From contig OX337232.1 in assembly GCA_946965045.2 (NCBI GenBank), forward strand, positions 1,984,001 through 2,048,000: a DNA stretch of 64,000 nucleotides. Reading direction: 5' to 3'. A model generated the notes under the pieces. That model ran no database searches and was not told the origin of the DNA. It was given only the letters and a program-made list of their open reading frames with translations. Each line of letters opens with the position of its first letter. Positions within the stretch are counted from its first letter, which is position 1. Origin of the DNA: Epithemia pelagica (Eukaryota; Bacillariophyta; Bacillariophyceae; Surirellales; Surirellaceae). Position numbers and translations under genes: made by a program. Below are positions 53,254 to 64,000 of this stretch, piece after piece.

Positions 53254-53867
53254 GGTGATGGTGGTACAAGTGGTTGGTTCCAGCTTGTGACAACTGAGAA
53301 AAAGTTGCACCCGAGACGAACTGGCGGCGCGCCCCAGCCGGCGTGGCAGAGCAGGCGCGAGCGCGGGCTTTTGGAAAAGGGCGCGATCTGTGTGTTTGCT
53401 TGTCTGTCTGTCCGACCTGCCATGGTTTCCGTCCACGACGTGTTCCCGCGGCGGCAGTCCCTCTCGCCGAAAGCAAAGGGTCGCTGCGCGCTGCCAATGA
53501 TCGGATAATCCTTCACACATTCTTCATCCTTGTGTTGCTCTTTTGTTGCTGTTGTGTTTTGTGTTGTCGACACCATCCAGCAGTCTGTGCTTTCACCACT
53601 CGAGACGACCGGACGACACCGACGACGACCCAAAGAACCGACGTGTCTGATTTGTTGCGCTTCTTGGAGCATTGGCTTCGGAGAAAGACCCACGAGAAGA
53701 GCCCCAGCAAGCGATTCCTTCTCCTCTGTGTCTGTGTGGGAGTTTGAAGCTTTGTGTGGTCTTGTTCCGAGTGTCGACTTCATCCAGACCCGATCACTTC
53801 TCGGCCACCATCCTGTTTTGTTTCAGTGATATATAGAAAAGCAAGTCACCTACCTATCAGTATCAGT
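53254..53867. promoter_or_regulatory. Divergent promoter region, POLA1 / tepsin-like
   Basis: 614 bp between two diverging ATGs, so both promoters must lie here unless 5' UTR introns extend further. GC-rich near POLA1. No TATA-like box was convincingly placed. Short frames in it are not supported. Confidence 0.55.
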
Positions 53868-56343
53868 ATGGATCGCAACTTGTTGGCTCGTGCGACGGAA
53901 GGGACGGATGCTCCGACGCCGGGCTATTTGTATGTGGACTTGACCAAGGCGGTCACGGCCAATCCGACAGCCTGTGCCGAAATGGCCCAATACTTGTGCC
54001 GCAAATTGCAAAACAAGCAAAATCCCAATGTCAAGGCCAAATGCTGCAAGGTGATTGCCAAATTGGCCGAACAAGTGCCGCGCAATCAATTCCGACGATG
54101 CATTGCCCAAGATGCGCAGGCCGTGGCGACCATTAAAGAAACGATCAACTTCCGGGGACCCATGGATCCCGTTCAAGGCGATGCCAAAAATGAACGCGTG
54201 CGGGCTGCGGCCCGAGAAGCCTTGGATGCGATCTACAAGGAATCGCCCAGTTCCGAACAACCAACACTGGCGGCACCCATGCATGGCATGTCGGCCTCGT
54301 ATGGATCGTCGCCCCATGCCGCGGCGGGTGGGTACAGTGGCGGTGGCGGCGCTGGTTATGCGGGTGGTGGTACTGGCAGCACTGAGATGCCCGGAAGTCG
54401 TCGCATGGAAGGCATTGGAAATCCCATGTACTCGGATCCTCGGATGGATCCGCGCTACAACAATGGTGGCAAAACAACCTTTCAAGAAACCATGCGAGAA
54501 GCAGGAGAAGTGGTCCGAGGTATGATTATGGATCCCTTGGCACGCAATGTGGGTCAACCACCCACGACTGTCCCAAATCGAGGACATTCGGGAAATTTGC
54601 CCGGCTATGGACCTTCGGTACGTACAGTTCCCAAACTATTTTTGGAACAACCTAGTAGAACCGAGGACTCATTTCTCACTTTCCCCGTTTGCCTTTGAAT
54701 TTGATGCGTGCAATTTGCTCTCTTGTTAAATTTTTGTATAGTATGGACAGGGAGCTCCACCCGGTGCCTCGGAGTTGAGCCGACAAACGGGTGGACAATG
54801 GACCATGGCGTCCAATCGAGGTCCGGGAGCTGTGGGTGGTGGTGGTGGACCCACGACGAGTGAATACCATAAGGAACGCGATACCGGATTTAACAGTTGG
54901 AAGGGATCCACCTCGGCCACCGCGGGAGTTCCCGGTGGATCCTGGGGATCCGTCGCCAGAGAACCAGCCTATGGGACTCCCAGTGTGCACGTGATTCCCA
55001 ATCCGGGTGCGGCGGCTCCGGCCACCACCGTCGGTGGATCCTCGGATGGATCGTATGAAAAGAATTTGATTTTGGAATTGTGTCCACCCGGTGGCGTCAA
55101 ACCCGTTCCTCCACCGGATAAATTGGCAGCCTTTGCCCGTTCCGTCTCGAGTTTGAATTCCGAATTGATTTGTCCGGCCCTCTTGGACTTTTTGGAAGAG
55201 GGACAGCCGTGGATCATTCGTGCCAAGGCCCTCTGTGTCATGGAAACGGCCATTCAAAATGGCATTGTGCCCGCCAATGGGACCAACCCCTACAAAACCT
55301 TTTTTCATGCTTGTGCCGGCGAGATTCAACCCTTGGCGACTCATCCACGAGCGGCCATTGCCGAACCGGCCAAACGCGTCTTGCTCCTCTTGGGACTTAC
55401 ACCGGGAACGGTACACGAGGCTCCGGTCGCAGCCGCCGCCGCGCCAGTGGCGGCGGCGCCCGTGGCGGCACCCAATTTGTTGGACTTTGAGGACGATGCC
55501 GCAGCAGCTGCTCCTCCGGCACAACCACCCTCACAGCCACCGCCACCGCCACCCACGGCAGCTCCTCCTGCTGCTCCAGCTGCGGCTGCGGGGAATAGCA
55601 GCATGTTTGGTGGAATGACCGTCAAGGGTGCTGCTGCTCCTCCGGCAGCCGCTCCACCTGCTCCCGTGGCTCCTCCAGCCGCACCGCCTGTTGCTGCCGC
55701 ACCACCAGCACCACCCGCGGGAGGCGGCTTGTTGGACTTTTCGGATCCCTTTGCTCCGGCAGCGTCGGGGGCCGCTGCGGCCGAATCCAACAATTCCAGT
55801 GCAACTACACCAGGTACTACTACCAGTATGTTTGGTGAACTCAGTATCAAGGAAGAGAAAAAGAAAGAAGACGAAACACCCGCTGCTGCACCCGAAGCTG
55901 CTCCCGCAGCATCCGGATCCGCATTTGGGTTCATCAACACTGCTGCGGCCGCTCCCGCGTCGGCTGCGGAACCCAAGAGCTTTGATCCATTGCAAAGTCT
56001 GGACGGTGGATCATCCTCATCATCCACGCAAGTTCCGACAGCAACGGCAACCAGTCCTCAGGGGATGCAAAAAATGATGATGTCCTTGTCAACCGAACAA
56101 ATGCAAGCCATGGCCTATCAACAAATGATGATGCAACAACAAATGCAACAAATGCAAATGGCTGCCATGATGGCACAACAGCAACGGGGAGGTATGCCAC
56201 CCCCAACCATGCCCATGCAGTTCCGGCAATCCAGTGGTAGTGGATCCTTTGCTGGGCCGTCAAAGTATCAACCCGCCAAGAAGGATGACAAAAAGTTTGA
56301 TTTCGTCAAGGATGCCATGGTATCGGCCGAAAAGAAAAAATAG
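53868..56343 (+). CDS. Tepsin/MTV1-like ENTH-VHS adaptor protein
   Basis: Two exons (53868-54617 and 54742-56343) over a 124-bp GT-AG intron, 783 aa. An N-terminal ENTH/VHS superhelix (residues about 1-125; LLARATEGTDAPTPGYLYVD) is followed by a Gly-rich linker. A second VHS-like helical domain spans about residues 359-475 (FARSVSSLNSELICPALLDF). The Ala/Pro-rich tail contains LLDFED and LLDFSDPF (clathrin-box- and DPF-type peptides) and two related FG-M/L motifs (MFGGMTVK, MFGELSIK). The end is Met/Gln-rich. Two VHS/ENTH-type domains in tandem are the tepsin layout (AP-4 accessory in animals, MTV1 in plants), so trans-Golgi vesicle coat assembly is inferred. Confidence 0.78.
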
Positions 56344-56681
56344 GCATTCCCCCTACACTACTCTCTCAAGTCAATAGGACATTCTTTCATCATAACCAGG
56401 TTATCATAACTCTTATCACTCTTTCACAACCAACTCAATCTGATAACTGTCTCTTCATTTCTCTGGGAATAGAGTGGTGTAGATTTGTCCACCCATAGAT
56501 TTCGTTCACCAATGACTTAGATATAACGATTGATCGGCGACCGCGCGTGTGGCATCAGCATGCGCGCTTGGCATGAACTTTTGCCGCGCTCCGGATCTTT
56601 GACAGTGTCCATTGCCACCTTGATCAAGACAAGGAAAGAGAAAGGTCTGTGTTGCGATTAAAGGCGCCTTCCATCATAAAG
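56344..56681. other. Intergenic
   Basis: 338 bp between two plus-strand genes; no repeat or RNA recognised. It should hold the terminator of the adaptor gene and the promoter of the PARP-finger gene. Confidence 0.5.
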
Positions 56682-58410
56682 ATGAGTGAGACAACGTATA
56701 CGATTGAGGTACGGCCGCGTGCACAGTCCAACGTCGAAAGATTGTGCGGTATGCCACTGCAGGGTGACGTTGACGAGAACCAAACTCACATGTCACCTAC
56801 TTTGACCATGGTATTACTTCCATCATTCCATTCATGACAGTATGCTAAGAGCGGCCGCTCCAAGTGCAGCAAATGCAAAAGTCAAATTCCAGCAAAGACT
56901 TTGCGGATTGGGACTCATTCGCCTTCCCCTCATGGTGACTTTACCATGTCAAAATGGACAAAGGTGGATTGCTTCGTACTTCCTCGCAAGTACAAGACCG
57001 GTAAGCTTTGCAAACTGGTGCAACGCTCAGTTTCGTCGTCGACAAAGTCTTATCAGTTATTTCTCTGATCAGGCTCTAGCAAAATGTCGGTGGAAGACTT
57101 TGTCCGTGGTGTGTTGGAGGACAATACAACAGAAAAGGTTCTTTCTCATAACATTGATGACGTTATTGAGAAAATTGAGAAAGCGTCCATGTCGTCGGGC
57201 AAGGCTGGCCGTAAGAGTAGTGGCGGAGGCAAGGATTACTCAGTAAGCTCTCCAATAGCCAAAATCAAAGCTCAGTATGAGAAAGAACAAAAGGAACTTG
57301 CTGACGGAAAGGAACCGTCGTCCAAGAAAGCGAAATCCAACATGTCTGCGCTTCTAGACGCTTACGACTCTTACAAAGATGTCAAGAATGCTGAATTGCA
57401 AGACATTCTGCGATATAATCGTCAAGTTCTGAAAGGGACCAAAGACTTCTTGTTGGCAAAGGTTGTCGATGGGACTGTATATGGAAGGCTATCGCGATGT
57501 AAGCTCTGCGGTGGTCAGTTGAAGATGAAAGAGGACGGTGAAACAATTGAATGCGGTGGTTCCTTTGATGAAGACACGCAGCAACGGATTGAGTGCCCAT
57601 TTCAAAGTACAGCTGCTGACGCTCCTCGATGGAAGCCATGGTAAGTTCATACTCTGGCCCAGTACGGAAGTGATACTATCAGAAACGTTTTGCTTAGTAT
57701 CGTTCTCATCCTCCGAAAGGTACGAAACAGAACCTACAGAAGAGGAGGCAAAAGCCATGGATGACATGATTGAACAGTACAAAGAGGCAGGGGGAGTACC
57801 GTCGGCTTTACATGGCAAAAGTGAAGAGGACAATGACGCAAAGCATCTGACAAAATCTGTTGCAACGATCAGCTGGGATCTGTCGTCGAACAAAGGTATC
57901 AAATCAGCGGTGAGCGCGCTACACGAAATATTGACTGACAAAGAAAATTCAAAGAAGAAACTGGATCTTCCTGAGGATATGAAACAGGCAAAGATGAAAA
58001 TTTTGGAGGTTGTTTCGATGAATCGCGACCGGACCGCTCAAGAAATGATTCCCATCCTGGTCAAAGAGTTTGGATGGGCAGAGGCGAAAGCGGCGAAGAA
58101 GGCCCAGAAAGAAGCAGCATTGAAGGAAGCGGTTGCCTGCCCTGCAAATGCGGCCATTGTCGCGGCCCTTCAAGAACTAGGGGAATTGTATTTCAAGGAA
58201 GGAAATCGAAACGCAGGTGGTACGTATAAGAAAGCAGTTGGTGCGATTAGGGACTTGACCTTCGAAATTACCGAAAGCAATGCTAAGGGACTGGGGAAGG
58301 GGAAAACAAAGGTTGCAAATATAGGAAAAGGGACGGCCGAGAAGATTCATGAATTCGTTACTACCGGAACAATCGCAAAATTGGAAGAAAAGCGAGCTGA
58401 CGCAGCGTAG
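56682..58410 (+). CDS. PARP-type zinc finger / PADR1 / Pol beta 8-kDa-domain protein without ART domain
   Basis: Four exons (56682-56708, 56841-57000, 57073-57640, 57720-58410) with GT-AG introns, 481 aa. Junctions give YTIE-YAKSGRSKCSKCK, KYKTG-SSKMSVEDF and KPW-YETEPTEE. Residues 5-62 form a PARP-like zinc finger (SKCSKCK ... WTKVDCF; the usual His before the last Cys is Lys). Residues about 150-255 resemble PADR1 (LLAKVVDGTVYGRLSRCKLC with GG, later ECPF). The C-terminus (about 390-475) is a helix-hairpin-helix, Pol beta N-terminal-like domain (AALQELGELYFKEGNRNAGG; GTAEKIHEFVTTG), where the Lys of AEKI matches the dRP-lyase Lys72. No ADP-ribosyltransferase domain. A nuclear DNA-break sensor or processing factor is inferred. 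Confidence 0.78.
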
Positions 58411-58680
58411 GAAAAGATGGGCTTTCGGATTCTATGACGATAAACTTCATGAGATACGTCATCAGGGCAACTTATTCTTAAATCATTCGAATGTTTATTA
58501 GTAAACGTGATCAAATGGATTGAACCTTACTATGAGAACATGATCGAAAATACCAGCTACTCAGAAAATGTTATGAACCCTTCAGCAGGCAGCAACGTCA
58601 CAGGAGCAATACAAGCCTAGCGAACCAAGGAACCGACAACATTTCTAAACTCTTCACACCGTATGTCCAGCATCATGTAC

Positions 58681-59940
58681 TTAGTGTTTCTTGCCACCAC
58701 GCCACGGGCTGTGATGGCTGAAAACAGGAACGAACTTGTTTATCTCGTCCTTTTGTTGCTGCAGAATACACTCAGAGATCCACACAAGATTACGAATTTC
58801 TTGTTCCTTGAGCTTGACGTAGGCGTAGAAGACAGCAAAGTGCATCTGGCTTTCAAACGCCAACTCCAACATTTGAACATCACGTTCGTAGAAACCATCA
58901 TCGATACTCTTATCGCCTCCGCCACCGGCGTGCATGTTCCAGATAGCGGAATATTGAGGGAAGAGCTCCAAAACACGGCCTAACTCTTCCTCATCTTGAA
59001 CATCGACGAGCATGGAGATTCCAGCGGGATAAAGGTGACCTACCGCTGGGTAAAGTCGCTTGCGGTCATTTGCGCGCATCGCGGGTTCGTTCAAGGGAGT
59101 TCCGAATGAGTTGAGAGTGATATTGATCGCATTGGTATCAGCGCGAACTTTCAAGAGCTCTCCCATGATTGTGGCCGTTTCTCCACCCAATTGTTCAACA
59201 AAATGAGTGAAATCCTCCAACCAATACTTGATCAACGAGGATTTAATAATTTCAATTTCAACCTCTTCCAAAACATTCCGGGCATCGGACCCTCTGTGCT
59301 GCGCACTCTCCTGTAAGAAAATTGCAAAGTATGGTCCGACAGGAGTGTCTACAAGAACAGTTTGGTAGAGATCAGCGTATCCTTTGGAGCTATTCTCGAA
59401 TGTTGGAATACTCCGCATCGTGCTCTCTTTGAACATGCCAAGAGGGTGGCATTGTTCAATAAGTTCGTTAATATCGCGACCACTCAATGCACCTTTCAAC
59501 AGAAGCATGACATTCTCGATCATGTATTCATACGTGATGAAGTCCATGAACTTTGAGAGAGGTTCGACCGTTTGCGTGCGGAGGTATTTAAACTCAGTGA
59601 CAAGCTAAAACGCGTGGTTAGAACTGCAATATCAAAACAAGCCCTTCTGACAAATTTCTACACTTCTATGCACTCCACTTTCTCTCATTTCTCTCACCTT
59701 ATCAATTGCAGCCTTTTGAAGCGACGCCGGAGTCATTGAAGCAGAATCCGCTAGGGCTTCAGCGTAGTCAGTCTCCGTAAGATTCAGACGAATATCGTCC
59801 AATGTCTCGCACTGGGTTAGATGATGATAGTCAGGATCCTGAAGAAAGGACGAGCGCATACCCCGCACTAGGGCCTCGGGCAATCCATGAAGGATGTTGA
59901 AGGTGGTAAGGTCACCAGGACTTCCCGCTTCTGGAGCCAT
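58681..59940 (-). CDS. ATP6V0D: V-type H+-ATPase V0 subunit d
   Basis: Two exons (59940-59698 and 59604-58681) over a 93-bp GT-AG intron, 388 aa. The junction reads AAIDK-LVTEFKYLRTQ. Family text is visible throughout: FMDFITYEYMIENVMLLLKG, INELIEQCHPLGMF, VDTPVGPYFAIF, EIIKSSLIKYWLEDF and the C-terminal VWISECILQQQKDEINKFVP. It is the peripheral V0 subunit that links the rotor ring to the central stalk of V1, on vacuolar and other endomembranes. It is slightly longer than the usual about 350 residues. It converges with the PARP-finger gene 270 bp away. Confidence 0.93.
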
Positions 59941-60844
59941 GGTGAGTTCTTCCTGATGCTATTGTGTTCACGTTGGAACACTCCACAAGAGCAGCAAGAA
60001 TCAACATGGCGTTGGACAAAACACGCAACGACCCAAGGACGGCGGATGTCCGCACTCGGCAATCGCCAGAGCGCATAAGGAAAAAATTAATTGATGTATA
60101 CTTTTATGAATATATATATAAGGATCATTGTACGATTTAGTCGCATGCCCAATGATGTGCAGGCGCTATAATTCCCTCGCGGGGAGCATGACAGACAAAC
60201 TTACTACCTCTAGCTAGCTAGGGATAGTCCCCCGAGTTCAATTCTCATCGAAATTATGGATCACTGTTTGTCGAATGTTGCTCCCTAGAGAGGAGTCATC
60301 CTACTCGGCGAAGTGATTAGTCGATCAACATCACATTGATCATTTGGATATCGGATCCGATGTCACAAATTTACATGAATGGACGAAGGACGGATTTGGT
60401 GCCTCCATTCTCCGAGTCCTATTTGATTTTGTGGCGGTTTCATGTTTCATGTGTGGCAACTAAACAATTGTGATGGTTCATTGCTATCTTTCGATAGTCC
60501 CTATTTCTCGTTCATGGATTCAGCTCGATCAATTCAACATCAAGGATGAAATCTTTATCCAAAAAATAAATGATCGGTTTACTACCTAATAGTTCACCTG
60601 GATTTTGAGGAGCACGTACAAGTAAGTCGAACTTAAGTCTTCCGGTGATCTATGCAAAATGATTTCCATTGAGGCATATCAGATTTACATAAAAATGAAT
60701 AAGATACACTTGTGGGGGTCTACTAAAAGAGTTTAAACCGTAACCACAAATACGACGTATATGACTCTTCACATCTTTCTCAGGCAACACATGGAATTTC
60801 GGAAGAAACATGTACCCGAAGAGATGCTCTATCTGACCGGTTCA
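59941..60844. other. Intergenic, about 0.9 kb
   Basis: V-ATPase promoter on the left, 3' end of the G-alpha gene on the right. AT-rich, with a TATA run near 60107-60120. Only weak matches to RNA-gene boxes (see rejected items). No gene supported. Confidence 0.5.
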
Positions 60845-62241
60845 TTAGCCAGCACCGAGGAAGCCTGATCGTCGAAGGTTATCAGTCATGATAATTGTTC
60901 TCGTTGAATCCAGCACAAACTCCATGTTGTTTGTATCGGTGGCACATGTGACGTGGATAAAAGAGTCGTTAAAATCGTCATCAAGAAGGCAGTCCTTGAA
61001 TTTTTGGATAAAATATAAAACGCCACTATTGAAGTCACGCGGTGGTCCAGCGTAATCCGCAAACGGCTTTTGTTCTGCAATATCACTGTCCAATATCTTC
61101 TCGGCAAAAATATCCTTCTTGTTTAAGAAAAGCATGATGGAGGTATTCGAAAACGCTCGGTTATTGCACACAGAGCGGAACAGTTCCAACGCTTCTACCA
61201 TGCGATTAGCACGCTTTGCTTCAGCGAGTGTTTGATCATATTCGGAGAGGGCAGCAACGAAAATGACTGCATCCACATTATCAAAACAATCAATCCACTT
61301 CCGCCTTTCAGATCTTTGCCCTCCCACATCGTACATTTCAAATTCAATTCCGTCAATACGATATTTTTCCATCACAACTTGTGTCGTCTTGACACGAGCA
61401 AGAAGAATGTCTTGCTGGGTGGGTCGGAAAGTTGGGGCAGCGATTCTCGGGAGATCCTGTAAATATTCTTTGTGTCCGTCAATCACATTTACCGCAGCAC
61501 GCTTTGACCACACCTCCCTCATTGAATTTGACTTTAAACAAAAAATCATAGAGTGAGCGCTAAACTCCTGCAACATAAAACTCTCCAAGCTAGCTGCAAC
61601 AGTCAACTTACGTCCCAAAGTGTTTTTATGGGTTTCCAAAGTTGCAGGAACTGTTTGGAATCATTGTTGGCGCCAAGCCCGGCCCTGGGACTGTGCCCCA
61701 CCCAGTCACCAGCCGTATCTACTTCGGGAAGCTCTGATGGATCTGCCGTATTGTCAACCAAATGCGCAACTAGCAAATCAAACGCCTGTTTCTCCGAAAG
61801 TCCTGAAGAGTGCGGTCCATCGTCTTCCGGTTTTGGTTCGGTTGCGAGCCTACCGTCCAGTCCCAAGGACCTCATATGGGCACATAATTTCCGCATTGCG
61901 GTTATGCAATTGGAACGAACCACAACACCATACATTCGGAGGTCATCTTCCGAGCGAGGGGATCCGTGTAGGATACGCATCTGTTTAAAAATTGTAGATT
62001 TCCCTGATTCACCTGCTCCTAACAGAAGAAGCTTCACTTTTAATTCTTCCTGCTGCCTAGCTCGATCCAGATCCCGATCAATTCCGCTGGACGCCGCGGT
62101 CTCCTGCCGGTCATCGCTTTTTGCATTTGCCGTATAAGGACTACTGGCTGTGTTGTTGCGAGCTACACCCGCAGCGCCATTGCTCGTCCCTGCTTGAGGC
62201 TGAGACTCAGGGGGCGCTGGAGCTGATGCCCCACAGCCCAT
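60845..62241 (-). CDS. Heterotrimeric G-protein alpha subunit
   Basis: Two exons (62241-61612 and 61531-60845) over an 80-bp GT-AG intron joining KTLWD to SNSMREVW, 438 aa. The N-terminus MGCGAS allows myristoylation of Gly2 and palmitoylation of Cys3. Nucleotide-binding motifs: P-loop LLLGAGESGKSTIFKQMRIL, switch I RVKTTQ with the conserved Arg, switch II YDVGGQRSERRKWI, base recognition FLNKKD and TCATDT. A longer N-terminal leader (about 50 residues) and an acidic insertion in the helical domain (about residues 130-175) account for its size. The C-terminus (SGFLGAG) lacks the Cys found in animal Gi. It would relay receptor signals at the plasma membrane. Confidence 0.93.
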
Positions 62242-63094
62242 ATTCTTTCGATATTAATGTTTGATACGTTTATCTGCACCTTGGTTGTTTCTATATCTCC
62301 CAAGACTTGCGTGGGCAACCGGCTGCGTTGTGTTGCTGTTGGATTGGATGGTTGTTGCAAAAAAAGGGGGTACACTTTCTCCGAGACAGGAAGAGCGACG
62401 CGGCGTGCCTCGTGGTCCGGTGAGGTGCGAGTCCGATGCATGACCCCAAACCCAACAAACCCCAATCCAAATTTCGTTGAAAATCAAGATAATATCCATT
62501 TTTCTTTTGTAAAAATCTTTGCTTTTTGAGCAACACGTCTGCCGCTGCCGGAAGCGGGAATAGTTCCCGGTAAAAAAGCAAAAACGCTGACGTGAGGAGT
62601 CCCGATCCAACTACCTGTCCCACAATGTACAGTCTCGTTTTGACTGGTAACTCTCCGTTCAAGTTGGAAGTTGAATAGATTTGTACATAGCAACATAGCA
62701 ACTACACCGACAAAGAGTGAAACCATAAAGCTGGGAAGGAGCTTGCGATCAAGGGATCTGGTTTTCCGCAATGATACATGATACATGCAAAGGGCACAAG
62801 AGTTTATTGTGAAAGTCTGGCTTCCACATTGAACGAACTGGTAATATAGATCACATCCTCCCATGCCCCATGGCTACAGCCGAGTTGCTCGAGAACAACC
62901 ACATAGGAAAGTTCTTCTAAGGCTTTAGATCCTATCCATCTGTCGACACAAGGGGGTAACGAGTAACGAATGTATTAGTGACCACGTAGTCGACCTTGCT
63001 AGGCTTGTCCATTCATAGAAAGCGGTACTCGCCCTTCCGATTCAGCTTTCAACCACAAAGATCTACAGGCATGCCCCGTTCAGCCAATAAAAGG
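62242..63094. other. Intergenic, about 0.85 kb
   Basis: Promoter side of the G-alpha gene and 3' side of the CLC gene. Short frames around 62250-62860 have no recognisable domain and no splice-supported continuation. No repeats seen. Confidence 0.5.
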
Positions 63095-64000
63095 TCAAAA
63101 GCGTAACAACCACTTTAGAGTGATATGCCAGCGCTTGCCGTCTGCGCGAACGGTTGAAAGATCCCACACATCCACTTTTTCTAGCCACCAAAAATAGCTG
63201 ATCGGATACTTTGGAGGACTTCTTCTGCACTTGGTTGGTTGTTGAGAGAGTTCTTCTGGTTCTTGATCTTGCTCTTCTCCTTCCTCTTCATCCTCGTTGT
63301 GACCAGTCAAAGATTCTAAACGACGAAGAACTCCGTCACTGATTGATACATTCGCCAATGTGAGCGGTAGGCCCATGCCCCCGACTACAAGCCAGGACAC
63401 CAGAAAAGACACTGTAATCGGAACGAGCAAGTCAAACGAACCACCAAACCATGCCAAGGATACCAAGACCGTGCTGACAGGAAACGGAAATGCCGTAAAC
63501 GACATCGCAACAATGGCACATGAATACGTGACCAAAGGTGGGACAGCTCCCATTACGTTTTCCAACGAATGTCCCAAGCAGCATCCGGAGAAAAGAAGCG
63601 GCGTTAATGATCCACCGACCAATCCAAAGCTCGTCGAGATAGATACCCCCATAATCTTGACTAAAGCAATCAGGAGAAACCAAAATCTGTGGTTTTCATC
63701 TGATGAATCGACATATTCCTCCGGGTCAGATATTGAAGTATGATTCGTTCGTAAGGAAGTGATGGTGGTTTGAATAAAGCTTAGTCCAGACCCTGCGACT
63801 TCTGGGGCTACCACGAAAATACCCATATTGCAGAGTGCTGCCAAGATTGGAAAGGCCAGTGGTACTATCCAGTACCCCATGGTGCCACACGACATGGATA
63901 TTTGTCGACAACATGACCTTCGCAACCACCGCGAGAACGTCATCGTCGCATTTCCCATCAGAGCGAGACAGCCACCCAAAATACCAATCAAGGCTGCTAC
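63095..64000 (-). CDS. CLC-type chloride channel/transporter, C-terminal part (cut by window edge)
   Basis: The frame is open to the right edge, so the N-terminal part lies outside the window; at least 301 residues are seen. CLC landmarks: PEVAGSGLSFI, the core KIMGVSISTSFGLVGGSLTP followed by LLFSGCCLGH, and a later membrane segment VAMSFTAFPFPVSTVLVSLA. After the last membrane segment is an acidic tail (NEDEEEGEEQDQEPEE) and no clear CBS pair. It would move chloride, possibly in exchange for protons. Whether it is channel or exchanger cannot be decided without the missing gating Glu region. Confidence 0.85.
   Translation of the reverse strand, partial: VAALIGILGGCLALMGNATMTFSRWLRRSCCRQISMSCGTMGYWIVPLAFPILAALCNMGIFVVAPEVAGSGLSFIQTTITSLRTNHTSISDPEEYVDSSDENHRFWFLLIALVKIMGVSISTSFGLVGGSLTPLLFSGCCLGHSLENVMGAVPPLVTYSCAIVAMSFTAFPFPVSTVLVSLAWFGGSFDLLVPITVSFLVSWLVVGGMGLPLTLANVSISDGVLRRLESLTGHNEDEEEGEEQDQEPEELSQQPTKCRRSPPKYPISYFWWLEKVDVWDLSTVRADGKRWHITLKWLLRF

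Noticed and set aside
60215-60260. tRNA-like T-arm (GAGTTCAATTCTC)
   Set aside because: The loop resembles a B box, but the T stem pairs only partly and no D arm, anticodon arm or acceptor stem could be folded around it.
62254-62864. Minus-strand ORFs upstream of the G-alpha gene
   Set aside because: Mutually overlapping frames without domains or ATG context; treated as promoter/5' UTR DNA.

Overview
The window looks like nuclear DNA of a diatom, probably a raphid pennate. This is inferred from three things. Two cytochrome-b5-fused delta-5 fatty-acid desaturases resemble the Phaeodactylum enzyme. A trigger factor carries a signal-peptide-like leader that fits plastid import. The introns are short (76-124 bp where I could place them) and of GT-AG type. 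Genes are monocistronic, on both strands, and only ATG starts were used. No rRNA, CRISPR or convincing tRNA was found.

Layout. 0-7 kb: an unknown protein, an LRAT-domain protein, a plastid-type trigger factor and delta-5 desaturase copy A. 7-39 kb is an accessory island of nested transposons between the two desaturases. In order it holds: a 425-bp palindromic element; a complete PIF/Harbinger element (3,152 bp, TAA target duplication) inserted at the edge of a TA-flanked inverted-repeat element; a duplicated block with a PLD-like protein and a methyltransferase relic; a 1,124-aa transposase-like gene; a decayed tyrosine-recombinase retroelement; a 6.1-kb element with terminal inverted repeats, a perfect 10-bp target duplication, a 1,711-aa ORF and a broken RecQ-like helicase; a convergent pair (HhH-GPD glycosylase-like and hAT-dimerisation protein); the 3' end of the tyrosine-recombinase element; the second copy of the PLD block; and desaturase copy B.

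39-64 kb is ordinary gene-dense DNA: an AAAP-type transporter, a very large secreted G8/CEMIP-like protein with CBM-like modules, DNA polymerase alpha (POLA1), a tepsin/MTV1-like ENTH-VHS adaptor divergent from POLA1, a PARP-zinc-finger/PADR1/Pol-beta-8-kDa protein without an ADP-ribosyltransferase domain, V-ATPase V0 subunit d, a G-protein alpha subunit, and a CLC chloride channel cut by the window edge.

The genes do not form operons. The host genes serve long-chain PUFA synthesis, plastid protein folding, replication and repair, vesicle trafficking, organelle acidification and signalling. The strongest unusual signals are the 6.1-kb helicase-bearing transposon, the glycosylase/hAT pair, the retroelement split by about 11 kb, and the two desaturases whose 5' portions are almost identical while the rest has diverged.
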